From Methanobacteriota archaeon (lineage in GTDB: Archaea; Thermoplasmatota; Thermoplasmata; Methanomassiliicoccales; Methanomassiliicoccaceae): a stretch of DNA of 35,770 bases. Shown one piece after another: positions 17,498 through 27,890 of the stretch. Every line of letters begins with the position of its first letter. The stretch's first letter is position 1. The notes under the pieces were generated by a model. That model searched no databases. It was not told the DNA's origin and saw only the letters and a list, made by a program, of their open reading frames with translations. Where the stretch lies: NCBI GenBank assembly GCA_012519255.1, contig JAAYQQ010000051.1, positions 1 to 35,770 of the forward strand, written 5' to 3'. The translations under genes were made by a program, and so were the position numbers.

Positions 17498-18413
17498 GGA
17501 GCTGCAGACTAACAGCCAATTTTAGGAATAGGGGGATTGGCCTCCAGAACCTGAGACGATCCTTCTTCTGCTGTAAGCGAAGGGCCTTTATCGGGATGGG
17601 CAGAGTTATGAACAGCAATAGGAAAAACCAGTCTGTCATGGCCGCCAGAGCAACAAAAGTGTAGAACAGTACCAGCAATATGATCTCGATCTTGGTGACG
17701 TTCTCCAGGCCAAAGCGGACGACGAGATTCTTCTCCCCCTTCTTAACGTGCGAATCGTAGCCGGGAGTCTCATCAGATATGCGCATGATCATGACCGCCG
17801 TCCCAATGGCCAGAGAGAGGAAGAGCATGGTCCAGGAGAACTCCTGAACGATGACGAAGTAAGAGAAGAAGGAGATCATGGTGAAGGATATCAATACATC
17901 TACTTCGCCGAGGCCTCTTGCTCCCAGGTTCACCGGAGGGGCGGTGTAGAAGAATGCCAGTGCCAGTCCGATGAGGCCGAGGATAATGATGGTCCAGCCA
18001 CCATAGAGGATGATCGGGATGGCCAGCGTGACGATGCAAATAACCAGAGCAGTCATTAGCAACTTGCCCTGCTTCTCAGTGATTATCCCCCGATCCAGGG
18101 AGTTGCCCGACCAGAACAACTTTTGATCAAACAGCTCGAATAGTTCTCGCTGGAGTTCCGGATCGCTGTCGGTATCGAACCGAAGCTTATCCACCCCGCT
18201 CTTGTGGTCAAAATAGTCATTGGAGAAGTTGACGAAGAGCGCTAGGAAGAGTACATCCAGCGGGATTAGAAGGGCGATAAGCCATTCTTGACTCATCGTA
18301 AGGGCGAAAGAGACCCCAACGACCGAAGCCAGGACGAAAGGAAGTGTATAGGCGATTCTTAGAACCTCCTTGGCCCTCTCCCACCTAGTCAGATCAGCAA
18401 CGCCTTCATCCAT
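17457..18413 (-). CDS. UbiA/MenA-type prenyltransferase
   Basis: 'NFSNDYFDHKSGVD' prenyl-diphosphate/Mg-binding motif, multi-TM; ATG at 18413 (MDEGVADLTRWERAKEVL) preferred over the upstream ORF start. Confidence 0.88.
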   Translation of the reverse strand: MDEGVADLTRWERAKEVLRIAYTLPFVLASVVGVSFALTMSQEWLIALLIPLDVLFLALFVNFSNDYFDHKSGVDKLRFDTDSDPELQRELFELFDQKLFWSGNSLDRGIITEKQGKLLMTALVICIVTLAIPIILYGGWTIIILGLIGLALAFFYTAPPVNLGARGLGEVDVLISFTMISFFSYFVIVQEFSWTMLFLSLAIGTAVMIMRISDETPGYDSHVKKGEKNLVVRFGLENVTKIEIILLVLFYTFVALAAMTDWFFLLLFITLPIPIKALRLQQKKDRLRFWRPIPLFLKLAVSLQLLTLVALILRTVTC

Positions 18414-18510
18414 TAACAGATCACCAGAGCACTGAAAGCGGGGTTGCCCATATAGTTTTCTGACTGCCCAATAATAAGCAAATAAAGAAAGGAAGGGGTT
18501 TGGGGTAAGC

Positions 18511-18786
18511 TCAACGATGCTTCTTGGCATCAATGGCCTTGTACCTTGCGTGCACCCTTCCAATTAGAATAATGGCAACCACGGCGACGATGGTCACAAC
18601 GACAGCGTAGATCAGCTTGCCGGTAGGGTCATCGGGGTTGGTGAACCAGATCCTCAGAACGGTTTGTATGGCATCGTTCCATGCCAAGGCAGCCACGAAG
18701 CCGAACGCCGCCGTCATCAGCGCCACGATGGTCTCGATGATGAGCGTGGTCGTGCTCTTTCCATCTTCTTCCTTGATGTCTACCAT
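18511..18786 (-). CDS. DUF5654-like small membrane protein
   Basis: 'TTTLIIETIVALMTAAFGFVAALAWNDAIQTVL' plus second TM; start MVDIKEEDG. Confidence 0.75.
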   Translation of the reverse strand: MVDIKEEDGKSTTTLIIETIVALMTAAFGFVAALAWNDAIQTVLRIWFTNPDDPTGKLIYAVVVTIVAVVAIILIGRVHARYKAIDAKKHR

Positions 18787-18834
18787 TATATTCCTCAAGG
18801 GGAAGAAGATATCTGGGAGATATTATACCTACCA

Positions 18835-19545
18835 TCAGTCAGGGATGGTGGTGATGATTTTCTCATTCTTCACCCGGCCCGATAGATAAGATGCTAGTGC
18901 GAGAAGCCCGGCCGAGGCGATAAATACCCCCGTCACTGCCGGCCCCAGTAGTGAGAGGTCTTCCATGACCAGCCCAGAGGAAATGGATAGACCAAGTATG
19001 AGAACAAAGAACACTCCGAAGTTAATGAGCCTGTTCTCTCTCATGCCCAGGGCCAGTTGCACATAACCCATTAGGCCTATGGCGGCTGCGGTGAATAGAG
19101 GGGCCACCAATGCCAGATTCACTATGGTTATGGGCTGCACTGGCTGGATGACCATACCGCTGATTAGGGCAAAGATGGAGATTATACCCACTGCCACCAG
19201 TACTAGGAAGTATGCCGGTATGGTAACTCCCATAACTTTGCCCATCCAGATTGTTCTAATATTAAGGGGTGTGCACAGTAGCGTCTCGATAACCCCGCTC
19301 TGCTTCTCGCGATAGAACACTGCCCCACAGAGCGTAAAGCCAGCAAAGGCGCCTATGAGCAGAGAGACGTTTAAAAGGATCCCGTCCAACACCAGGGCCT
19401 GCCCTTCGCCCATCGAGAACAACCTTAGTATGTAGATAAAAGAGAAGAATATGGGTAGGAGGAGGATCGAGATATAGTTACCTTTGTTGCTGACGATCTC
19501 CTTCAACTCCTTACGGGCCACGATAGATACGCCTTCCCAGTTCAT
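18835..19545 (-). CDS. ABC-2 type transporter permease
   Basis: 'VARKELKEIVSNKGNYISILLLPIFFSFIYIL', six TM-like segments, 'FYREKQSGVIETLLCTPLNIRTIWMGKV'; start overlaps upstream stop (ATGA). Confidence 0.9.
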   Translation of the reverse strand: MNWEGVSIVARKELKEIVSNKGNYISILLLPIFFSFIYILRLFSMGEGQALVLDGILLNVSLLIGAFAGFTLCGAVFYREKQSGVIETLLCTPLNIRTIWMGKVMGVTIPAYFLVLVAVGIISIFALISGMVIQPVQPITIVNLALVAPLFTAAAIGLMGYVQLALGMRENRLINFGVFFVLILGLSISSGLVMEDLSLLGPAVTGVFIASAGLLALASYLSGRVKNEKIITTIPD

Positions 19546-20465
19546 GCACTCCCCTCCTTGACAAGATCGATATATACATCCTCCAGAGACCTCGCCGCCC
19601 TCCGGACCTCCTCCAGAGGAATGCCAGCGAGGGCCAGATGAGTGACCAGAGGGGAGACACACTCGTCCGACAACACGATGGAGATTAACTTACCAGAACG
19701 GGAGGCCGTTATTACAGAGGGATGAGAACGCACCAAGCCCTCCGCCTTTATGGCCTGCTCTAGGGTGGCGACCTCTATCACCACGCCGTAGCCTCTGCCG
19801 GCGGAGCGGAGATTCTCTACTGAATCACATGCTCTCAGCCAGCCTGACTTGATGACTGCCACGCGATTACAGACCCTCTGCACCTCATCCATATTATGGG
19901 AGCTTAATAGCACGGTGATGTGTTCGTGTTGGGACAGATCCAATAATACTTCCCGCACCATCTTCTGCGCTTCCGGGTCCAGACCTGAAGTTGGCTCATC
20001 GAGTAGTAGGACATCAGGGTCGTGGACTATCGCCCGGGCAATGCCCAACTTCCGGCGCATTCCCTTGGAAAATGTAAATACCTTATCATCACGCCGATCA
20101 GACAGCCCAAACTGTTCAAGGAGTTGAGCTATGCGGGCCTCTCGATCCCTGACGCCGTATAGGCGAGCATAGTAGTCTAGGTTCTGATGGGCAGAGATTC
20201 GATCATAGAGGCCATCATTTTCCATGAGCACACCAACCGAACGCCTGGCTTCATCATCAGTTCCTAGATCAGTACCCTTTACCCACGCCTCCCCAGAAGT
20301 AGGTCGGAGTAGACCTAGGATTATTCGCATAGTGGTAGTCTTACCGGCTCCATTGGGACCTAGAAGGCCGAATACTTCTCCTTCTTCAACTGAGAAGGTA
20401 ATCCGGTTGAGTACTGATCGACCTTCGAAGACTTTGCTGACCTCATGAAGTTCAATGACTTTCAT
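19542..20465 (-). CDS. ABC transporter ATP-binding protein
   Basis: Walker A GPNGAGKTTT, signature FSKGMRRKLG, Walker B DVLLLDEPTSGLD. Confidence 0.96.
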   Translation of the reverse strand: MKVIELHEVSKVFEGRSVLNRITFSVEEGEVFGLLGPNGAGKTTTMRIILGLLRPTSGEAWVKGTDLGTDDEARRSVGVLMENDGLYDRISAHQNLDYYARLYGVRDREARIAQLLEQFGLSDRRDDKVFTFSKGMRRKLGIARAIVHDPDVLLLDEPTSGLDPEAQKMVREVLLDLSQHEHITVLLSSHNMDEVQRVCNRVAVIKSGWLRACDSVENLRSAGRGYGVVIEVATLEQAIKAEGLVRSHPSVITASRSGKLISIVLSDECVSPLVTHLALAGIPLEEVRRAARSLEDVYIDLVKEGSA

Positions 20466-20622
20466 AGACCGATTTCGCCTTTCAAGGCAGGGAATGTTAT
20501 TTTTCCATTAAAACCATTCCACGAGATGCCGGAGCAGGAGAGATATTAAAAAGTGCACATTCGAACATTATTTAAATATATATTAGAGATATGGATAATC
20601 GTTCTACCTATTTCATACACAT

Positions 20623-20657
20623 TGTCTATAGCTCAAAATATAGCTCAAAAATAGACA
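20623..20657. promoter_or_regulatory. Operator-like element: tandem 12-nt direct repeat within a 7-bp inverted repeat
   Basis: TGTCTAT(20623-20629)...ATAGACA(20651-20657) enclosing TATAGCTCAAAA x2 (20627-20638, 20639-20650), between divergent genes. Confidence 0.45.
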
Positions 20658-20849
20658 TTTGTTCAGATTATTTTTGGCAGGGACTGCTTTGAAATTTTTC
20701 AGATATCCGTGAAAGTGTTCATATGGCCAGTGAGTCACTTAAAAATTAGACAATAAAATAGTAATTCAAATACCTCAAAGGTTATTATTGGGATAGTCAT
20801 TGAGCTTTTGATAGGAAGATCGCGGTTTTATGGGGCCGAGGATGATGAA

Positions 20850-22469
20850 ATGATATCTATCGAAAATGCGAGGTCTACCACCGGAACAAAATCAAGAGTG
20901 GAGGACATCTCCCCGATCAGTGGGATGTGCCCTCTTTGCATTGAGGAATGCGGCGTTGTCTGTGAGGTCGGCAAGGCCGCCTTCCGAGGGAGGGAAGTAC
21001 TTTACCCCAGCACCGAACACTTCGGGCAGTCCACCGCAGCCTCCAATAAGGATTTTATGTTGGATTGGTCCCACTTCCAGATATTGGCAGAACTTCTAGG
21101 GGCCTATGGTGTTGAGCCCGACCCTGACAAGGCCTTCTTTGAGAATGCCAAGATCTCCACGCAGGTTGCCACGCACTCCGGGAAGCCTATCAAACTAAAG
21201 GTCCCTGTAGTCCTCGCTGGCCTCGGCTCAACCGATGTGGCCAAGCGTAACTGGGAAAGTCTGGCCAAAGGCGCAGCGATGTCTGGCACAATTGAGGTCA
21301 TTGGTGAGAACGTCTGCGGCATGGATTCCAACGCCGTATATACCGACGGAAAGGTTGTCAAATCCCCTGAGCTTGAATATAGGGTGGCTCAGTACCGGGA
21401 ACTTTGGGATGGCAAATATGGCAACATTGCGGTACAGACCAATGTAGAGGATCTGCGTGGTGGAGTGGACGCCTATGCCGTCAGCAAACTTGAAGTAGAT
21501 ATCATCGAGAGAAAATGGGGGCAGGGCGCCAAGGCGATCGGTGGCGAGGTTCGGGTTAAGAGCCTGGAAAGGGCCATTGAGCTGAAGAGACGCGGATATC
21601 TTGTACTGCCAGACCCCGAAGACCCCATGATTCAGGCGGCCTTCAAAGAAGGGGCGTTCAAGACATTCGAGCGGCACTCCAGGGTAGGGTTCCCAGACCA
21701 TCGCGCCTTTGTCGAAGATGTTGAGGGACTGCGCGAAGCTGGAGCGAAGTACGTATTCCTCAAGACTGGTGCATATCGCCCCGAGGTTGTCGCCTTCACC
21801 ATGAAGGCCGCTTCGGAAGCTCGCATAGATATGCTCACCTTCGATGGTGCCGGTGGCGGCACGGGCATGAGTCCTGTGCCCATGATGAACGAGATGTCCA
21901 CGCCCACCGTACATCTGGAGGCCCAGGTACTTCTGGCCGCTGCGATTCTACGGAAGCAGGGTCGGTTCATTCCCGATATTTGCTTTGCTGGCGGGTTTAC
22001 CAACGAGAGCCAGATCTTTAAGTCCATGGCCATGAGCAACCTTGGTGATGGCCCACTGGTCAAGGCTATCGCCATGGCCCGTGCTCCACTTACTGCGACC
22101 ATGAAATCACAGTACTTCGCCAGGCTGGCCAAGAATGGTAAGTTACCAAGATCATTCGTTCAAAGCTACACTGGCGACCCTCACACATTCTTCGTGAGGG
22201 CTGGGGACATCGCCAAGAAGTACCCTGAGAAGAAACTGGGCGAAGATATCCCATGGGGCGCCGTGGGTCTCAACACATACCTTGAAGAACGGATCGGAGA
22301 GGGGCTAAAACAGCTCCTAGCGGGCTCAAGAAAGTTCCGCCTCGATCTACTGGAGAAGGATGATATCGCCTCGCTGAGCGAGTACGCCTCCAAGGTCACC
22401 GGTGTGGAGACCTTCGATCAAATGGCCTCACGAACTATTCCCGGCATATTGGAGTGCTGGGACAAGTGA
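20850..22469 (+). CDS. FMN-binding glutamate synthase-like domain protein with N-terminal Cys cluster
   Basis: 'DMLTFDGAGGGTGMSPVPMMNEMSTPTVH', 'PDICFAGGFTNESQIFKSMAMSNLGDGPLVKAIAMARAPLTATMKSQ' resemble the GltB FMN/synthase domain; N-terminal CPLCIEECGVVCEVG. ATG 20850 preferred over TTG 20808. Confidence 0.85.
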   Translation: MISIENARSTTGTKSRVEDISPISGMCPLCIEECGVVCEVGKAAFRGREVLYPSTEHFGQSTAASNKDFMLDWSHFQILAELLGAYGVEPDPDKAFFENAKISTQVATHSGKPIKLKVPVVLAGLGSTDVAKRNWESLAKGAAMSGTIEVIGENVCGMDSNAVYTDGKVVKSPELEYRVAQYRELWDGKYGNIAVQTNVEDLRGGVDAYAVSKLEVDIIERKWGQGAKAIGGEVRVKSLERAIELKRRGYLVLPDPEDPMIQAAFKEGAFKTFERHSRVGFPDHRAFVEDVEGLREAGAKYVFLKTGAYRPEVVAFTMKAASEARIDMLTFDGAGGGTGMSPVPMMNEMSTPTVHLEAQVLLAAAILRKQGRFIPDICFAGGFTNESQIFKSMAMSNLGDGPLVKAIAMARAPLTATMKSQYFARLAKNGKLPRSFVQSYTGDPHTFFVRAGDIAKKYPEKKLGEDIPWGAVGLNTYLEERIGEGLKQLLAGSRKFRLDLLEKDDIASLSEYASKVTGVETFDQMASRTIPGILECWDK

Positions 22470-22562
22470 GCCTCAAACCCTTTCCCAACCCTTTCCCTAT
22501 TTCTAAACTCAAATCTTTACAATCGTGAGGACATTTTATATGTTCTTACCACATGTAATAAT

Positions 22563-22672
22563 ATAACCTGTTCGAGGCGAACAGAGAAGAGAACATGTTC
22601 TCTACACCATAGGAGGAGGAAAAAAGGGTTGAGCCATTTACCTAGGCGCTCAAACCCATTTCTTTAATTTTT
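22563..22672 (+). ncRNA. Candidate small RNA or attenuator-like leader
   Basis: TATA-like ttttatatg (22534-22541), hairpins CTGTTCG-agg-CGAACAG (22568-22584), perfect palindrome AGAGAACATGTTCTCT (22588-22603), GGGTTGAGC...GCTCAAACCC (22626-22657), then T-rich tttctttaattttt. Confidence 0.4.
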
Positions 22673-22720
22673 CGACCTCTTCTTTGAAATACTTACTTTT
22701 CTGATATTTTCTCGAGGACC

Positions 22721-24784
22721 ATGAGAGGGCAGGGAGCAGCAAGGAAAGCTGGCCGAGGGAGCCACCTAATAGGTGAGAGCAGCCCCTATCTGCTGCGGCA
22801 TGCTCGCGATCTCGTGGACTGGTATCCCTGGAAAGAGGAGGCGTTCCGTCGGGCGGTAGAGGAAGATAAGCCCATCTTCCTATCCATTGGATATTCCTCC
22901 TGTCACTGGTGCCACGTCATGGAAGAAGAGTCCTTTATGGATGAAGAGGTCGCAGATATACTCAATCGCAACTTTGTATGTATAAAGGTGGATCGGGAGG
23001 AACGACCAGACATCGATGCTGCATATATGGCTGCAGCCCAGCTGCTCTCAGGCGTCGGCGGATGGCCCTTGACATTATTCCTTACGCCGATGAAGAGACC
23101 GTTCTTCGCTGCCACTTACCTCCCAAAAGAGAATGATTACGGCATGACCGGGATGAAGACTATTCTCCCCATTATAGTTCAATTCTGGAAAGAGCGGCGG
23201 GCGGAGATCGAGGAGACTTCGGAGAAGGTGATGGGGGCAGTGCGGACGCGTACCGCCTCAATGGACGGCGGGGGCCTCGGCATGGAAGTGCTGCTGGAGG
23301 CATATCATAGATTGAGAATGGATTACGACCAGAGATACGGCGGTTTTGGGCGCGCTCCCAAGTTCCCCGTGCCACATCGTCTTACTTTCCTACTTCGATA
23401 CTGGAAAAGGACGCATGACGCCTATGCATTGGCCATGGTAGAAAGGACTCTGGATGCGATGCGCCGAGGGGGCATCTACGATCAGTTGGGAGGTGGATTC
23501 CATCGTTACTCTACCGATTCTCTCTGGTTTATCCCCCATTTTGAGAAGATGCTGTATGATCAGGCCCTGTTGCTGATCGCCTATGTAGAAGGTTGGCAGG
23601 CTGCTGGAAAAGGGATGTACGAACGAACCGCCCGAGAGATCATCGAATACGTCCTGGGCAGGATGACCTCACCTGAGGGGGGCTTCTTCTCCGCCGAGGA
23701 TGCCGATAGCGAGGGGGAAGAGGGCAAGTTCTATATATGGACAATTGAGGAACTCTCCTCCTTCCTCACCGCAGAAGAGTTCGCCGAAGTGGAGAACGTG
23801 TTCGACGTATCCAGAGAGGGCAATCTGAGGGAGGGCATTCATGGACCTCTTGGAGGGAAGAACGTTCTGCATCTTGTTGGGGAAGGGACGGGAGCGACTG
23901 ATGCCACCATGGAGAAGATGCGTGCCCGCCGGGAGCTGCGGCCACCGCCATTTATGGATGATAAGATAATGGCAGACTGGAACGGTCTGATGATCGCCGC
24001 TCTTGCCAGGGCCTATGGGGCATGGAGAGACCCTCGCCACGGCAACGCGGCAAGGAGGGCTGCCGAGTTCGTGCTAAACCATATGAGAATTGATGGGACA
24101 CTACATCACATCCATCGTGCCGGGCGGAGTGGTGGACCTGCATTCCTGGACGATCATGCTTTTATGGCATGGGGCCTACTGGAGCTATACGCTGCAGACC
24201 TCCGGCCCATATGGCTAGAGGAGGCCATCAGTCTGGTCGATATAATATTGACGGAATTCATGGATTTTCAGAACGGCGGCTTCTTCCAGTCATCTCTTAG
24301 CGGTGAGAAAGTGGGCGAGGGGGGGCCCCATCCAGTCAAGGAAGTATACGACGGAGCCGTGCCATCGGGGAATTCAATAGCCCTGCTTGACCTCATTCTC
24401 CTTTACAATATCACCGGACGACAAGAGTATAGGATAGCGGCTGAAAGAACAGTGACCGCACTCTCGGGAGCAGTGTTTCGCGCGCCAGACGACCACACAC
24501 AATTCCTCAATGCCATTGACCTCATGCTCGGCCCATCCTCAGAAGTTGTGCTGACAGGATCCACCGATGAGATTGAACCATTCCTGTCAGAGATGGGTGG
24601 ATCTTTTCTTCCGCATAAGGTGGTTGTGCATGCGTCTGGGAACTCCCGGATATCTGAGCTTAGTCCCCTGGCGCATGGCCGGACGGCAAGCGGCGGCCCC
24701 CTTGCATACGTCTGCATAGGGCGGACCTGCTTTCCTCCGACGTCTCATCCAGTGGAGATGGTTCGCCTGCTGTCCAAGAACTAA
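22721..24784 (+). CDS. DUF255/YyaL (spermatogenesis-associated protein 20-like) thioredoxin-domain protein
   Basis: '[54 protein letters not shown]'; 'DREERPDID', '[21 protein letters not shown]'. Confidence 0.95.
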   Translation: MRGQGAARKAGRGSHLIGESSPYLLRHARDLVDWYPWKEEAFRRAVEEDKPIFLSIGYSSCHWCHVMEEESFMDEEVADILNRNFVCIKVDREERPDIDAAYMAAAQLLSGVGGWPLTLFLTPMKRPFFAATYLPKENDYGMTGMKTILPIIVQFWKERRAEIEETSEKVMGAVRTRTASMDGGGLGMEVLLEAYHRLRMDYDQRYGGFGRAPKFPVPHRLTFLLRYWKRTHDAYALAMVERTLDAMRRGGIYDQLGGGFHRYSTDSLWFIPHFEKMLYDQALLLIAYVEGWQAAGKGMYERTAREIIEYVLGRMTSPEGGFFSAEDADSEGEEGKFYIWTIEELSSFLTAEEFAEVENVFDVSREGNLREGIHGPLGGKNVLHLVGEGTGATDATMEKMRARRELRPPPFMDDKIMADWNGLMIAALARAYGAWRDPRHGNAARRAAEFVLNHMRIDGTLHHIHRAGRSGGPAFLDDHAFMAWGLLELYAADLRPIWLEEAISLVDIILTEFMDFQNGGFFQSSLSGEKVGEGGPHPVKEVYDGAVPSGNSIALLDLILLYNITGRQEYRIAAERTVTALSGAVFRAPDDHTQFLNAIDLMLGPSSEVVLTGSTDEIEPFLSEMGGSFLPHKVVVHASGNSRISELSPLAHGRTASGGPLAYVCIGRTCFPPTSHPVEMVRLLSKN

Positions 24785-25365
24785 AGCAGCTCAAACGCCG
24801 CGGCCATGGCCCCTTCTTCAGCACGCTGCAGATCGGTCGATGTGCCGATGATGATTACGTCCCCATTCTTGAGGTCAAACAGCTGACGGATTATCTTGGC
24901 CACTTCCGGGTCTTCCTTATCCAGGTCGAAATCCACTGGAATCGTGAGGCGACCTTCCTTAACTATGATCGTAGTGGCTCCATCGGCGCCAGCCTTGATG
25001 GCCTGGTCTCGCTGTTCCATCCCCGTTCGGATCTTTGACGCCATGCCACGCACCTGTACGGCCACGGAATGTTCGCCTAGAGAGATTCCGGGAACATCCA
25101 GACAATAGACATGTAAGGGCAGCTGGCTTATGAATTCCATGCCTGCCTTGGATATCTTGATCCCGGTCTGTTTGACATCCACCAGGCCTATGTCGCGGAG
25201 ATAGTCAACTATCGTGCGCATGCTTCCCTCGCCCACCCCGATGCGATCCGCTATATGCTTGCGACCCTTCCGTCTACCATCGGTTAGGACCGAGAGTGTT
25301 TTGTATATGTGATAATCGCTGAATCTATAGAGGGGCCCATATTTTGGGCGATCAATGAACTTCAT
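24781..25365 (-). CDS. DUF4443-type putative transcriptional regulator with N-terminal winged helix
   Basis: '[55 protein letters not shown]' wHTH; C-terminal ligand-domain-like region. ATG 25365 or TTG 25386 possible. Confidence 0.75.
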   Translation of the reverse strand: MKFIDRPKYGPLYRFSDYHIYKTLSVLTDGRRKGRKHIADRIGVGEGSMRTIVDYLRDIGLVDVKQTGIKISKAGMEFISQLPLHVYCLDVPGISLGEHSVAVQVRGMASKIRTGMEQRDQAIKAGADGATTIIVKEGRLTIPVDFDLDKEDPEVAKIIRQLFDLKNGDVIIIGTSTDLQRAEEGAMAAAFELL

Positions 25366-25372
25366 GGCGTGT

Positions 25373-26650
25373 TCAGAATACGCCAACTCTCCCTTTAACG
25401 ATTTGGTCTGTCAGGCTCTCAATTCCCTCAAGAAAGCCATCGGCAATCTCTTTTGCTCGGGGCTGCCATCGACGGAAAGCCGCCTCATCTCGGGTACATA
25501 GTTCCACACTAGCGAGCGCTGGGAGGTCGATGGGGCTGCCGATCTGCGAAAGTAGGCGGACCTGCACCTCAAATACCTCCGACCCGGCCTCATCGGCTAT
25601 CTGAGTCGCTATCTGATTGGCCAATACATTGTACAGTTTGCCCACGTGAGTGACTGGATTCTTGCCGGCAGCTGCTTCCATACTCATTGGGCGGAAGGGC
25701 GTGATAAGCCCGTTGACCCGGTTCCCTCGCCCCACTGAACCATCGTCGCCGTTCTCTAGAGAGAGGCCCGTAATGGTGAGATAGTAATCACTGGGGTCCT
25801 CACTAGCAGTGTTGTCAGCATGATTGATGACTATACCAATCTCTGAATCGGTGAGCTCGGCTGCTTTTTCCTGGCAGAGGTCGTGGAGCTGAGCCACGAC
25901 ATTGCGATACTCTGCCGCACTGGCTATGCGGGAAGATATCATGGCGCAGGCGATGGTCAGATCGATCTTCTTACCCCTCCTGGACGCCATGACCTTGACG
26001 TCGCAGCCAGTGGCGGTCAGACCATGCTTTGTTTTGACGTCCCCATTGATGAATCGCTCCATCTCGTAGACCAACTGCTCCGTCTCGGTAAGGGGTGCAA
26101 ACCCTACTCCAAACGAGGTGTCGTTGGCCGGTCGGCAGGTGCGATGATCGGTAGGGCATCTCTGGGCGGTCCGCCTGAAGTTCTGGATGAGATCTTGGGA
26201 CCCTTTGCCTACCTTGGCATCCACGATGACATCCTCAGCCACGCTGAAGCCAGTTTCGCTCACCAGGGAAGGATCATGGAAGTGCTCCCAGAGATAGCTT
26301 CGGGCAGTCCTAACCGCTAGATCTCGTACCGGAAAACGGACCCGGCGGTCCGGCGTGATGGCCTCGTCAACCGCTCGGCCCAGTAATAGAATATACGGGG
26401 GCTCAAGCACCTTCCCCCCGCCAAAGACGGCCTCAGACTGGCCACCCGAGACCTCACTCTGGTCAACGTTGTGGTGCAACACTTCCCCCACCTCATCCAC
26501 ATAGAGCTGACAGAGGGAACGACTAAATGCCTCCGCCAGACCATCGGCGAGGCTGTCGGGATGGCCAATACCCTTGCGCTCCACCAGCTCTACCTCTCCC
26601 ATGGCAACAGGCACCCGATCTAGCCACGACACCACAATATTGCGCTTCAT
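25373..26650 (-). CDS. mat: Archaeal-type S-adenosylmethionine synthetase
   Basis: '[46 protein letters not shown]', '[21 protein letters not shown]', '[35 protein letters not shown]'. Confidence 0.96.
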   Translation of the reverse strand: MKRNIVVSWLDRVPVAMGEVELVERKGIGHPDSLADGLAEAFSRSLCQLYVDEVGEVLHHNVDQSEVSGGQSEAVFGGGKVLEPPYILLLGRAVDEAITPDRRVRFPVRDLAVRTARSYLWEHFHDPSLVSETGFSVAEDVIVDAKVGKGSQDLIQNFRRTAQRCPTDHRTCRPANDTSFGVGFAPLTETEQLVYEMERFINGDVKTKHGLTATGCDVKVMASRRGKKIDLTIACAMISSRIASAAEYRNVVAQLHDLCQEKAAELTDSEIGIVINHADNTASEDPSDYYLTITGLSLENGDDGSVGRGNRVNGLITPFRPMSMEAAAGKNPVTHVGKLYNVLANQIATQIADEAGSEVFEVQVRLLSQIGSPIDLPALASVELCTRDEAAFRRWQPRAKEIADGFLEGIESLTDQIVKGRVGVF

Positions 26651-26695
26651 ACTTACCCCATCCATATATTGGAGGGCAAGGATGAATAATGATTG

Positions 26696-27610
26696 TTAAG
26701 CGCGCTCTCGCACCCGGACCGTAAATGTCATGAGGTCGTGCGCCACGACGGTGTTGGGAAAAATCTCCCTGGCCTCTGCCTCCAGGACGGCAGCGTCGTC
26801 ATATCGATTGGATATGTGAGTGAGGATGAGAGTTCCCACTTCAGCAGCCTTAGCCACCTCGGCAGCGTCCCGGGCAGTGGAGTGACCATATTCCCAGGCT
26901 CCCTCGGACAAGGTGGAGTCGAGGGTTGCCTCATGCACCAGTACCTCTGCTCCGCGGGCCGCTTCAATGAGCGCCTCGGTAGGGCGGGTGTCTCCCGAGT
27001 AGACTACTTTCCGCCCGGGCCGGGGCGGCCCCATGACCTCCTCTGGCGATATCTCCCGCCCCCGCACTGTTACGCTTTTCCCGGCCTGCAACTGCGAAAA
27101 CAGGGGCCCCCTGGGCACTCCTAGCTCACGGGCACGGTCGACTCGGAAACGACCGCGGCGGGGGGGCTCTTCTAGCACATAGGAAAGGGCAGGCACCGTG
27201 TGATCTGAGTGGATCGCAGTGACCGTGCAGCGGCCGAGATTTACCCGTTCTCCCGCCTCGATATCTCTGGCACAGATGTTGAAGGATGGTTGAAATTCGC
27301 CAAGGGTGGCGATGGTGGCAGTGATATCCACCATCCCAGCCGGGCCGAATATGAAGAGATCTTCTTCTCGGCCAGAGAAGTTCATTGATTGTATCAGACC
27401 AGGGAGGCCAAGAAAATGATCTCCATGGAAATGAGTGATGAATATTGATTTAACCTTCATGAATGAGAGTGGAGATATCATAAACTGTCTCTGGGTGCCT
27501 TCTCCACAATCAAATAACAACATGTCCCGCCCCATCTGGACGGCCAGGGCGCTAACGCCCCGCGTCGGTGATGGCAGTCCGCCACCAGTCCCCAGGAAGG
27601 TCAGCTTCAC
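26696..27610 (-). CDS. rnz: Ribonuclease Z (tRNase Z)
   Basis: 'MKLTFLGTGGGLPSPTRGVSALAVQ', 'FITHFHGDHFLGLPGL', 'AIHSDHTVPALSYVLEE', 'HEATL'. Confidence 0.95.
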   Translation of the reverse strand: MKLTFLGTGGGLPSPTRGVSALAVQMGRDMLLFDCGEGTQRQFMISPLSFMKVKSIFITHFHGDHFLGLPGLIQSMNFSGREEDLFIFGPAGMVDITATIATLGEFQPSFNICARDIEAGERVNLGRCTVTAIHSDHTVPALSYVLEEPPRRGRFRVDRARELGVPRGPLFSQLQAGKSVTVRGREISPEEVMGPPRPGRKVVYSGDTRPTEALIEAARGAEVLVHEATLDSTLSEGAWEYGHSTARDAAEVAKAAEVGTLILTHISNRYDDAAVLEAEAREIFPNTVVAHDLMTFTVRVRERA

Positions 27611-27815
27611 ACCCCGGCCATTGTTCCGAGATGATTAATAGTTGTGCTGGGCCGCACCGAACAAACACATCTCATCTTTTGTTCAAGACTTCATATCCCA
27701 TTGGCCGTGGCGAAGCGCACCAGCTGCCCCCGGGCGGCGTTACTCCTCCAGCTCCATGCCCATGAGACGTGCGTCCCATAGTGTTCTAATGATCACATCT
27801 TCCAAAGGCGTTTGT

Positions 27816-27846
27816 CAGTTCGCCATAAAGGCGGTGGAGCGAACTG
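27816..27846. repeat. Perfect 8-bp inverted repeat/hairpin
   Basis: CAGTTCGC(27816-27823)...GCGAACTG(27839-27846), with internal CGCC-ataaa-GGCG. Confidence 0.4.
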
Positions 27847-27890
27847 GAGTCGATCCGTTTAGGAAGAAAAACTGACGAGGAGGGACGGGT

